Source: Thermomucor indicae-seudaticae (taxonomy: Eukaryota; Mucoromycota; Mucoromycetes; Mucorales; Lichtheimiaceae). Taken from it: 24,162 nucleotides of DNA. The notes beneath the pieces were generated by a model, which was given only the letters and a program-made list of their open reading frames with translations, made no database searches and was not told the DNA's origin. The stretch is from contig JSYX01000292.1 of assembly GCA_000787465.1 (NCBI GenBank), forward strand, positions 1-24,162, given 5' to 3'. Shown piece after piece: positions 1 through 13,000 of this stretch. Position 1 is the stretch's first letter. Every line of letters starts with the position of its first letter. The translations under genes were made by a program, and so were the position numbers.

Positions 1-179
1 ATCTGGAAGCCAAGATTGTGCGGAAGGTGTGTATACCTTACCTTACGAGAGCAGCCTAGAGAACAGACATTCAAAGCGCCTAAAGCAAAAGAAATTGCCC
101 ATTTCCCGAGGGCCTAGGCGAGATACATGGGTTGGTCCAAGAAGAATGAGCCTGCTGTAGTTCTGTCCCCAACAACATG

Positions 180-620
180 ACCGTCATTGGTGCAGTCCAC
201 CAGCATTGTGAACATAGTGCTAAGGACACTCAATTTCCGCTTTCCAGCGGTTATGCCGCGGATGATTTGGCTTATGATTGTAAGAAGGACGAGTCGACGC
301 GTCTTCAGGCTTCAAGTTTTGCGCGAACAACGAAAGATATCTGGTGCCATTGCACGAATCACTTGGCGTGCTTTCTAAGAATGACCTTACGCGCCTATTT
401 GAGGTTAATCCAGCGCTGATCCTTTAATCGACGCTTTTATTCATAGGGCTTCTGCGTCTTCAAGACGCAAACGAAAGAGATGGATCTTATCCAGTCGTGC
501 GTCACAAAACGAGTAGCTTCTTCTGTTCTGCTAGCGAGGCTATCCTTTTTTCAGTGCTGCAACCTGACTGCCAGGGAGGTAACCTCTTCTTGTCTGATGC
601 TGTCTTTTCTAACTGAAAAT
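180..620 (+). pseudogene. Decayed coding-like segment, family not recognised
   Basis: No intact gene is seen, but protein-like stretches follow one another in shifting frames on the plus strand. One reads GFKFCANNERYLVPLHESLG and continues to about 420, where a stop interrupts it. A second, containing IDAFIHRASASSRRKRKR, resumes in another frame from about 426 to 480. A third, containing FFCSASEAILFSVLQPD, lies at about 483-615. The frame changes have no GT-AG introns of credible length between them, which is why I call this a relic rather than a spliced gene. The family is not recognised. An ATG ORF at 177-419 covers part of the same DNA in another frame. Confidence is low because there is no homology anchor. 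Confidence 0.3.
453..469. repeat. Perfect 17-nt palindrome
   Basis: The arms TGCGTCTT and AAGACGCA surround a single C. It sits within the decayed segment, and no function can be assigned. Confidence 0.5.
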
Positions 621-3334
<2,714 letters not shown>

Positions 3335-4483
3335 TTATTCAACCGTCATATATATATTGTACAAGAAAGCCGATTTCCGCACTGAACATGATTTCTTCCT
3401 TCTCTTTTGCTATTTTGCTCTTTCGCTCTTTCCTTACACATACGATACTAACTTGCAGTTTGGATTGCGCGATGATTAAACCCTCCGATGATTGCTAAAT
3501 AGAGCCACTAAATGAACCTATTCCGTTCTGTGCTTCATACAATCGCTATCGTCGTCTTTGTTGCCATATTCGTAGCCTGACGCAATAGAGCAAACCTTCG
3601 GGACGCATCTGAAATGGAGCTAACCCTATTTATGAGAGGTGGCTTGATTTACGGGTAAGTATCAAGCGACCGCAAATTAACGATGAAAGAGCAAGGTATG
3701 AACGACTGTCAGGACCGTGCCGTAATACTTGGTCAGCAGTCAAAGCGAGATTGGCTACTGTAAATCAAAGCATCCTTCAATGGAATACGCAGCTTTAAAT
3801 GCTTCTTTCCAGTATTGACAGATTGACAATTTTAGGGACTAGTGAGGTTGACATTTGGCGAAAATGAATAAACGAAAGCGCTCCGGACTACAGGCGTACA
3901 TGGCTCCGTACGCTTTTCTTTATCATGAGCGGACGGCATGCTACAAAGCGTATAAAATAATCGTCAAAAATGTAATCTTACACTTTATGTGAATGCTTGA
4001 GTTTAGGGCTCTCCGATGGGGTAGCTTAAAAGACCGTGGGAGAATAATCAGGCCACCATCGAGTAAAAGAAACGCAGTGAAGCGCTCGGTTTGATATCTA
4101 AATTGCTGCGTTCGATAGGGCAATAAAAAATTCAATTTTTGGCACTCAAAAATTTGTGGTATTTTAAGGTGTCGCTTGCGCTTGTTGAGAAAATCCTTCT
4201 GCGTTGAACAGGAGCCAATTTTGCGCCTATTGATAATTGTTTTAACGTCCTTGAACCAAAAGTTTACGCTGCATCACGATTAATTTTTGCAGACACGCCT
4301 TTCAAAATGATTTTCTCTCTCAAACCGCGTCAAACGCGACGTGGAAAAATAACCAAACCGCGGATTAGCAATATGGATGAATAAAGTGTTGCTATACATG
4401 AACTAATGGTTGCCTTAGCAATCCTGCATAGAGCAGTAAATCAATGTTTGAGTATCTTATTTCTGCATCGTCTCTCAGATATG

Positions 4484-4662
4484 GCATGGCGTACAGCACC
4501 GTGCGATATATCGATATTTGATAAATCGATATTCATAAAATACCTATGGACTTATGCAATCACGAATCTGTCTTTTCCAGGCGTATGTCTGCTTGATATA
4601 ACGATATTATTGATATAATGATCGTCGCGGAGCCTATCGATATATCGTGCGGGGTGCCATGC
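4484..4662. mobile_element. MITE-like inverted-repeat element, possibly hAT-type
   Basis: The two ends are inverted copies. GCATGGC at 4484-4490 pairs with GCCATGC at 4656-4662. A perfect 13-bp arm, CGATATATCGATA, at 4504-4516 pairs with its complement at 4635-4647. The ~120-bp interior is AT-rich, has no ORF of note and repeats ATCGATAT-like units. Ends of the form CA(G)...GTGCGATATATCGATA resemble termini of non-autonomous hAT elements (family knowledge). No clean 8-bp target duplication is visible, so the exact borders and family remain uncertain. Confidence 0.45.
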
Positions 4663-6422
4663 ATCTGCTCCATTGGTAGAAACCTCTCAGCATACGAAGA
4701 CCGAGTACTTTTGAAAAAAGCTGGATGCCAAGCATTTCGCGCGACGATATGATGGTTGATATATTGTTTCGGCTTGTACGACGACCCTGTTGTTCTCTTT
4801 AAGCTTTCATCATCATGCGTTTATTATATTAATCATGATTCAAAACGCATAGAGGATTATCCACATCTTCAACAGACCACAGATCATTCATTATCCAATC
4901 CATCTCTTGTATTGTTAAATCCGCGGAGCCTCCATTGCTACACAGGGAAAGGAGGCGCCCCTTGCGTATTTTCCCCTTTTGCTTCGTATGTCAAGCGATC
5001 AGTGGGATGAGTCACAACGGATCAACTCCGTATACGTAAGAATTACGTATGAATAGGAACACGCCGCATACACTTGGCTTGATGTCAGCTTGGTATGCCC
5101 AGAGAGCCTCTTTCTCACGTTTTCCAACCGTTGCTAAGCGTCGACGTAAGATCCAGCAAAATACGCTCTCGACAAGTAAGATATTGCAGAGAAGGCGGTG
5201 TTTTAATTCAGTTTAACGATATTTCGACTTGATATTTTCTTTTCTGTGTATTTTGCTGCCCTCAGGAGCACCGAATCGAGCGTCCACTGTAGACAATAAA
5301 CTTAGAGAAAAGGAAAAGAACGGGAATTATCTTGAAAACGGTGTTACTTAATCAATCGAAGTTGTTACGCTTGATTTGGAAAGAAAAGGGGGTTCCAAAT
5401 TAAGGGGTATCTCTAAAACTTGTTAATTTTTGACACTCAATTTAGCCCTTTCCCGTCATCCGATGCTTACCACAAATGGACAGATAATTGTTCTGTGTGC
5501 CACGGAAGCAAAAATTGAACGCTATCAGTGTTATCGCAATGTTAGCAAAGCCTTTATAGAACATCTTAGCATGCAGTGGAAATATATATGATACTGTTAT
5601 TGCCGTTATATTTGTAGTGTAAAAAAGAGAATACAACTGCGACCAGATGGAATGCGTACTATGGCTTAAAACGGGAAGAAATAGTGTTATTTTCAGTATA
5701 AAATCAAAACCAACGTACAATTCCTCTTTTAATTCATATAGCAATGATAGGACACAAAATTCCATACCGCAACAGAGTGACCATACGTCAGATGCCTCAA
5801 AAAACCGTGTCCATTCGTGGATTCAACTTAGCCATTTGCTGATACAACGGTTAGAGGTCTGGATTTGCTTCCGCTTCATTGGCTATCGCAACACATTATA
5901 TCATAAACTCTATTGGTAACAAAAGTGTACTATTCCTCATAACTTGTCGGTTTGTCGACGCCACTGCATACGGACAAATGCAGATGTATGGGGACGTTAC
6001 AGTCCCGCTCGTGATATCATCCGTGTTTCGTCAGTCATGTAAATGAACTCCTGTAATATTAGTCTTATCAACACGTGCTTACTTTTTTCTTTTTCTTCTC
6101 AAAGTATCACCGTTCTCCTCTTCTGTTTCGATACGTTAGGACTTCAAATAAGCACTTGGCCGGTTTTTTGTCATGTTTCCAATACTGTTTGAATACACAT
6201 ATAATCCGATAGCCCTTCATTCATTTTATTTAATGGACATATATAAATCATGAGTAGTTATTGCGGAAACGTACTGGACGACACAGTGCGTAAACATATC
6301 CTTCCTTTTGTAATAATCAAAATTTTGGAGACCTTAGCGGGTAAATATTGGTTTAGTAACACCATAATATTATTGCTGACGCATCAAGAGTCCCATGTCC
6401 TTTATATATTTCCATTCAGGTT

Positions 6423-6650
6423 ATGATAAACGTTCCATGTGTGATCTCCGGAACTTGGACGCATAAGCCGGAACAATATCCCGAGTTCACACTTGCACAC
6501 GTGAGAAAACATGTCTTTTTGTATCCTACTCAGTTCAATAGTCAATCCGCATTCAAGAAATCGTGCGAAGCTTTTTATTTCCAGCGATACAATGAATATT
6601 ATATTTTTCCCTTCGACAGTGGCGAGTATATAGTTATCCCCTCAAAATAA
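6423..6650 (+). CDS. Possible small hypothetical protein (75 aa)
   Basis: An ATG ORF ending in TAA encodes a 75-residue product rich in Tyr and Phe, ending with the segment YIFPFDSGEYIVIPSK. A TATA-like TTTATATATTT lies about 25 bases upstream and an acceptor-like TTCAG sits just before the ATG, so it could also be the last exon of something larger. No signal peptide, membrane segment or known motif is seen. It lies alone in a gene-poor stretch and may be a chance ORF. Confidence 0.2.
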   Translation: MINVPCVISGTWTHKPEQYPEFTLAHVRKHVFLYPTQFNSQSAFKKSCEAFYFQRYNEYYIFPFDSGEYIVIPSK

Positions 6651-6801
6651 AAAAGCATTAGCTTCGGTCCAAAGAGATCCGAGGTCTTCCCTTTGCATAT
6701 TTATTAGGGACTTCCACGCTTTGGCTTTTTTCCAGGCGGATTTGAATCGTTTCGTTTGTGAATTTGAACGAGATCCCATTTCCACTGCTTTCGGAGCCAA
6801 C

Positions 6802-6919
6802 TAGGGCTCGTAATTGGGACGGGTCGTCCAGAGTCCCGTCCCATTTAATAACCGGGACGATCTGTGCCCCAATGAATCGTCCCGACCGGGCCTCCCTGCC
6901 CCGCCCATTAAGAGCCTTA
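6802..6919. mobile_element. 118-bp GC-rich MITE with TAGGGCTC-type ends
   Basis: The left end TAGGGCTCGTAATTGGG and the reverse complement of the right end, TAAGGCTCTTAATGGG, match closely, so the element is bounded by terminal inverted repeats. The interior is a palindromic array of GGGACG/CGTCCC units, strikingly GC-rich against the AT-rich surroundings. Such short ends plus internal GGGAC hairpins are typical of non-autonomous hAT-like elements (inference). An 8-bp target duplication is not clear. It lies about 220 bp upstream of the kelch-gene start codon and may affect that promoter. Confidence 0.5.
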
Positions 6920-7140
6920 TCCGCGACATAGGAAGCTATTTAATTTACGTGTGATAATATCGGCGACTAACTGTAAGTAAAGGAGGCGGAGACCCGTGAA
7001 TGTCTCATGCCCAAACAATGGCAATTTGAGCACGTACCATTTTCACTGCAGAACTCCGCGACTAGAAAGGCAAAACGGAACCACATGGTTCTTTTCCAAC
7101 AACACCTGCATTGCGTCCAGTCATTGTTTGTATCGAATCG

Positions 7141-9348
7141 ATGATAGCCGTATGGCTTCTTGAACCCGGCGGCGGCGGCAGTGGATCATTAACAACGTTT
7201 TCGCGCAATGTGCGACGATCGAGAATACGAATTTGCTGCTGCTTCTTTTGGCTTACCACTTTCCTACTCCTGACGACATTACCGGTTCAAGGACAAACTG
7301 TTTGTCCTAATGGGCCGGCGAATTACTCTGACTTTTCTGCTATCCTTATCGGTGACCGGATATACGTAATCGGAGGGAACACAGTAAGAGAGCAATAAAC
7401 AAAAATCTTGACGGGATAAAAAGCATGGAAAAAGTCATAAGTCGCTGTTGCTGTTCAGGAAAGCTTGGATATCTGGTATCTTGACCTATCGCAAGGCCTG
7501 GACACAGCGTGCCCTCACTGGGATACTACTGCTACTCCAGTACAAGCTGACTCGCAAATTATCCTATCTTATACAGACGGTGTTGCTTTCCCGGGATCTG
7601 ATAACGTGATCTGCGTTCAAGCTGGTGACGGAGGAACTCAAGAGATGGATAATGTCGTTCTATACAATATCTCTTCCAATTCCTGGAGCCAGGCACGTAC
7701 GTAATCCAGGGACTGAATCGGGAGGGATTTGCGCTAAAGAACTTGCCTTTTTATATCAGCTATCAAGTCATCCAGTTTACGTCCTCAATCTCGCGCCCAA
7801 ATGTCTGCAACAACAAATCGATCGACTGGACTAACATGGTTTTATGGAGGTAGAGCCACGCATGAAAATGAACTGGCCGGTTCTCGAGTCTATGTGAGTC
7901 GACGATTGCTTGCTTCTTTCTTTCTCTCTTTTTTGTCTCATTTGTTGCTTTGCCTAGTACAATGATTTTTACCAGTTCGATACGAATGACTATACATGGA
8001 CATGGCCAAAGGTTCAGTATGCATGGGGACAGCGGCCGGCCCGCTACGGACATACTGCGAACCTAATGTAAGTAAACTTGCCCCGCGCCTTTTTATGTGG
8101 TCGATTATTATTGACTTGGAATATATATAGTATGGGACAATTGTTTGTTCTGGGAGGCATGACAGCCATCATAAATGGATCGGATGATCAGTGGATGACC
8201 AGTGCCGCGGATTTTCAAAGCGTTCTGGGTCAGTGCGTGCGTACGCCTCTGGCGATATAACATATGTCTAATTCCTTGCTGCAGTTTTTGATACGCTGGA
8301 GAACAAGGCCGTGACCATGGCCACTATAGGAGACATCCCGGACGCCCTTTTTGGGTAAGTCTAATAGAAAAACGGTTGGTTGTATATACTGATGAATGGA
8401 AGCATGCCAATAAAAGCTTCTCTGCGACATTAGGTTGGTTTTCTGTATGGTATGGACTGTAAAGAAGGTCTCTTCTAATCTCCATCCATAGCACCTGACG
8501 GCAAATCCCTTGTGATATTTGGAGGCCAGAACTTGACTGCAACAACAACTTTTCAGGCAACTCAGAGTGTATACTTGCTTGATACCTGTACCATGCAGTG
8601 GTCACAACCAGAGATCGGAGGCATACCACCCTCAGCTCGTGCTGGCCACCAATCGATAACGTATGGAAATTACATGATTGTGTTAATGGGTAACTAGACG
8701 CATTTGAACTCAAACCATGATTTTTGACATTTTTCCCTTTGTAATCCAGGTTATACGAACGATGACCCCATCAGCGGACGTACGTACACCAATGACGTTG
8801 GTATTCTAGATATGTCCAACTGGCAATGGGTGAACAGTATGCCAGCCCGACAGGATAACATTGGCATAGACCCCGGCTGCCGGTTTTCGATGCCGCACAT
8901 GCCAGGTGATGATGGCGGAGGCGATGGAAATGGCTTTCCATATGATCCTACAGTTATATCCAATCCAAATCGAGCCGAGAGAATGCTATCGAAAGCACTC
9001 GGTATTAGTTTTGGTATCCTCGGATCCTTGCTTTGCGTTGGTGCACTTGTCTTTTGTGTTCTTCGACGTCGTACAGACACCAGTTCAGCTGCTTTATCGA
9101 AGAGCAAACCACAAGGGCCAAATGACACAAACGAGGGATTGGAATATGTTGACGCCAGTAATAACTACTCATTGGTGGACGTCAAAAAAACTGAAGATCA
9201 TGCTATGGACGCTGCTTCTAAACTGAAAGCGCCGGTTTCGGCTGCTACAACTGATACGAGACGCAAATCAGCCAGACTGTGGCATGGAGATACAGCCATT
9301 ATACCCAGTCGTCCGTCCCACGGCTACCAAAGACTCAAGGATGTTTAA
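7141..9348 (+). CDS. Kelch-repeat single-pass membrane protein
   Basis: Exons are 7141-7383, 7459-7696, 7760-7893, 7976-8067, 8131-8228, 8285-8354, 8417-8433, 8492-8689 and 8750-9348, giving 562 aa. After a basic N-terminus, residues about 32-55 form a hydrophobic signal or anchor (CCCFFWLTTFLLLTTLPVQG). Next come blades with the kelch Gly-Gly signature: YVIGGN, WFYGGRA, LFVLGGM and VIFGGQN, with Trp/Tyr positions such as YTWTWPK and QWSQPE. These predict an extracellular or lumenal beta-propeller. Near residue 450 a membrane span (ISFGILGSLLCVGALVFCVL) is followed by RRR and a ~90-residue polar cytoplasmic tail. The layout is that of a type I membrane kelch protein, a group common in Mucoromycota; ligand and role are unknown. 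The only upstream in-frame start-like codon is TTG at 7111, so ATG 7141 was chosen. Confidence 0.88.
8417..8433 (+). other. 17-nt micro-exon of the kelch gene
   Basis: Between introns 8355-8416 (GT...AAAG) and 8434-8491 (GTTGGT...ATAG), these 17 nt supply C-TTC-TCT-GCG-ACA-TTA-G. Joined to its neighbours this restores GFSATLAPDGKSLVIFGG, the expected spacing ahead of a kelch Gly-Gly pair. Skipping it shifts the frame. Confidence 0.8.
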
Positions 9349-9664
9349 CCCATTTCATTCGTAATATCAACCATTTTTTCATATGCATGTACCCACATCA
9401 TTTGTCGCATTGCAACAAAGTTTAGTTAGCCCCAAAAAGAGTATGCAAACGATTATGCCACTGGCGTTTTGTGACGCTGACAAGGACGTCTTTGGGACTT
9501 TCAAACACCAGTTTTTTCCCAATTTTTTGTGCGTCCCAATGGCGTGTTTTTAGGCACCCTGTTTGAATTTTCATCGGCGCATTCCGTGGCAGAGCTTGGC
9601 GGGCTAGAGTGGATATGCGTAAAGCGACGCGCTCAATGGTTACCCAAAAATAAACACTGATTTA

Positions 9665-9935
9665 AACATTTGCATCGACTGCAAGCCTCCACGATAAGGG
9701 GAATAATACCCTTTTGATCTTTTCGTCATCAATGTCGGCGCCCTGCGTAGAAGATAAGGCAGAAAAAAAGAAGTTAATATAAACAAAGAGCGTACACAGT
9801 GTCGGGCAGGATACCATCATTATGAATGTTTTACCCGAGCCAATTTGACCATAAGCGAAAAACGGTTCCGTTGTAACCAGCAGTAACGTCTCGGGCTTCG
9901 CAAACTACTACCTCTACAGTCTCGTGAATGAATCT
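9665..9935 (-). pseudogene. Kinesin motor-domain relic
   Basis: On the minus strand the kinesin hallmark is read as DVTAGYNGTVF followed, one base out of frame, by AYGQIGSGKTFIMM, the nucleotide-binding P-loop and its flank. An intron with intact borders (9743-9814, GTATCC...ACGCAG) comes next, then GADIDDE and, after a second one-base shift, DQKGIIPLIVEAC, the conserved segment following the P-loop. Frameshifts lie at about 9856-9863 and 9716-9726. Homology stops on both sides: there are no switch I/II segments, coiled coil or tail. Retention of an intron points to a DNA-level duplication or a remnant of a once complete gene, not a retrocopy. The relic lies between the kelch gene and the gene starting at 10074, whose promoter it may overlap. 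Confidence 0.82.
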
Positions 9936-10073
9936 TTTGTTAATCTTTATAAGCAGAAGTTTCTGAAATAAAGCTGCTGTGTGCGTCTGGTCTTACGTGG
10001 AGAGCCACATCAAAACAAGTCCGAGGACTGCTTTTGTTGTGTACTGAATCTGATCTCGTACGGCCCCAGTTGA

Positions 10074-13000
10074 ATGCAACTGATCAAGAGCCGAATTGTT
10101 AGCCAACAGCAGCTTGATGGCAGCGAAACGATTACGATAACGGATTCGAAATTAATTCGTTGTCAGCATGGCAAATACAAATTGTTTGTAAGCCATGACG
10201 ATGGCTCCGTCAAGTCTTTATGCATTGGCGAAGATGGCAGTTTCGGCAAGGTTTTTGTCTATCAATCAATACGTATTAAAGCTCCTGGAAAGGGGAAAAC
10301 TGATTCCCGTGTTTTGGCGGGGACCAGCAAAGGAACTGGGAATTAGGGCAGAATATCATCAAGATAGAGCCATGTTCTTGGGGAATACTAGCGGAAAACC
10401 ATTATTGTTGTGTGATTCTTGCCCTGACAGGCGAAGGTGCGGTTTGGCGAATACAGGTTTCTTGTGTTGAAGATTCTGGGGAGAGGTATTTATTCATAAG
10501 GCTGATTTCTGCTTTTATTCCTTGGGAGAAGCCTTACACTTGGACTAGCAGTAATGGCACTGTTCTCGGGAAGCGACCGCGTTCACCGCCCTTGCATAAT
10601 TGCGAACAAATTTTTCAACATGTAAAAAAGACTTTAATTGCGCGTCGGTCGACGAGTATTCACTTGTTAAATACACACGTATATACATTTGTATATATAG
10701 CAAACCTTGACTTGGTTTCATTGCCACGACACTGGGTTTCTGGGTGTTCTGGAAGATTTGCAAACGATATCTTATTCCGCAGTGAACAAGTCATACAAGC
10801 TGGTTATAGGTCGTCCCTATATCAGAAGCAGCGTAACAGTGTCAGCAGGTTTGTACAAAGTGTTCGTGTTTTCCCTCCGTTGCTTAAATATGTTGACATA
10901 CCTCTGGTAGACGTTTCGCGGAAACAGATTCATCCGTCTTTATACAAGCAGTTGTTTCAGTCAGAATCGTAAGTGCCAAAGAGAAACGCAGTTTAAAAGA
11001 GCTGGCTATAAACTGTCTGTACCGACAGCGAGATGACAGTTTTGCTCGGTCTAAAAGATGGATCAGTGATATTCCGGTCAATACATGGCGATACTTTCAA
11101 GGATCAGCTCATTACAAAGCTTCCTGTAAGTACTGTCCCACTCCATTTGACGACTTCACTAGCTTAGCTATCATAGGGCGAAGATGTGCGTGCTATCCAC
11201 TTTTTGAAACTAGAAGATCAACAAAACACGTTATGTGACACTATTGCAGTACTTGGGTAAGTGTTCACTTTGGCGATGAATTGTAGACCTAGTCTTATTG
11301 AAACAGCAATTAGGTCTTTGGGCACGATGATGCTTTATAGTGTACAGAGCAAAGAACCCGGGTGCTTGTTGTACAAGGAGTTCTACGTACCTGGCTCTAT
11401 AAGTGCCTCAGATGTCATAGGCGTAAGTTATTACCTATCTATTGACTGGAACGATAATATCTTATGGCAATTCTTAGGATAATAATATAATGGTGGCAAC
11501 CAAGAACGACGGCGAGCCATGTAATCTTCAATTAATCTCATTTCCTTGCCAAACTGCGTCAGATTCGGAATACTTTACAATAACTAATACTCAACTTGAA
11601 TCGCCTATGGTCGTTATGAATATATATGCGATTAAAACTTTCAGTCAGAAAGAAGGTAGCTTTCTGTCGATCGATTTTAGCTCGACGGTGGCTATGATTG
11701 AAGCCGACATCAGGTAATAACAACCCTTGTTGCGTTCTGAAAAGGAGAAGTTCCTCTTAAGGAAAACGTGTTCTCTTGTACCATTAGCGGGCCCCGAGTA
11801 GATGTGGCCGAAGACGAAGCAGTGCTCCAAAGGGCCATAGAACAAACGCTCAATAATCTCGTTCAGTGCGAGCGGGTCAAGGAAGCAATAAACAAGGTCA
11901 ACGAGGTGCGTACGTTTACGACTTGATTTTTTTGTGCAAAAGACACCCTCATACGCTCTAGTAGCGACTTAGTGATAGACTGTCGTCTGTGAACAGGATG
12001 ATCCATCTGATACAACGAGTGAAGGCGCATAAGCGTGAAAATGGCTTGTCATGTTTGGAATGCCATGTCCAGCCAGTGGTCAGTGTGAAAGAGCAGCGTG
12101 CTGTGTGTTTTCTTAAGCTTCATATTCGAACGACGGTCCCATTAAAGTGGAAAAACTGGCAGTGTACGGTATAGAGAAGGTGTTCCTCGGAAGTTAGAAA
12201 GGATTGCTCAAATATCTGTTCATAGTGCACGTTGATGTTTGGGGTGCGCGACCACAAGCGGATGAGGATTTCGATATTGAAACGGATGAAGAAAGATTCA
12301 CAACCGGCTTCACACACACGGCTTCTCTTGTACACTTGAGCAAGGATGGTAGCGAATGGTATGTAAACTGCTGCAAGAGAGAATAACTTTCCGGGTAGTA
12401 TTTTTTGGACTAATCCGGAGTAGCGAATATGAAGTTCCATTAAATACCTATGACCGGCAATTACCTTTGTATGTATCAATGCATTTGTCCACCGACGCAT
12501 TGAGCGATAATTCTTCAGAATTCGTGGATCTGTCAACTTCTTGTGACACAGAAGGTATTTGGAGAACAGGGATGAGAGATTCCAGCTGCTTACGCATAGA
12601 CAGGATCACGGATACTTTATCCGTTGTCCGATCTTATCCTAGACGAGCTGCACTTTATCGTGCCCTGCAGCCAAAAAGTGATAGAGCAGATAAAAAGGAT
12701 TGGATTGCCAGAAGAAACTGCGGCTTTAAAAAGGGAATATCGAGAGGTGAAGAGGGCCATATTAAGTTACGACAGAGACGGCCTTCCGATAACGAGAGAC
12801 AAAAGAGATATACCGTTTTTCAATGACATGCAACTTCCTGATGACTATGTCTCTCCCAAACTTTCCGGCGATTCATGCCTTTCGTTCAAGGTTTCGGCCG
12901 AGGATTATTCATCCATAGACACGACATACCGCAGAATTCTGCCCAGCCTGCTAGGAGAAGGGAAATCAACGTGAGTTGTCTAGTCATGAGTCTTCCTGGT

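Larger units (their letters stand above)
3335..7140. other. Gene-poor, AT-rich intergenic region
   Basis: About 3.8 kb without a gene I can support. It holds the RLI1 3' end (an AT repeat at 3350-3358), two miniature inverted-repeat elements (4484-4662 and 6802-6919) and weak ORFs. The weak ORFs include a 22-aa hydrophobic one at 3512-3580 (MNLFRSVLHTIAIVVFVA...), an ATG-less open frame at about 3613-3799, and the 75-aa ORF at 6423-6650. A motif resembling AATTTTTGRCACTCAA occurs at about 4134-4149 and again at about 5426-5441. No tRNA cloverleaf or rRNA segment was noticed. Confidence 0.5.

Noticed and set aside
4404..6420. Other short ORFs in the AT-rich desert (for example 4406-4618, 4756-5010, 5442-5765, 5647-5919)
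   Set aside because: Low-complexity AT-driven reading frames on both strands, partly overlapping a MITE, with no motifs or splice context.
7111..7140. Upstream start of the kelch protein at 7111
   Set aside because: The codon there is TTG; the first in-frame ATG is 7141.
12356..12826. 156-aa plus-strand ORF as a separate gene
   Set aside because: It merges parts of two exons of the 882-aa gene with intron sequence; its second half runs out of frame with the clearly coding DELHFIVPCSQKVIEQIKRI.
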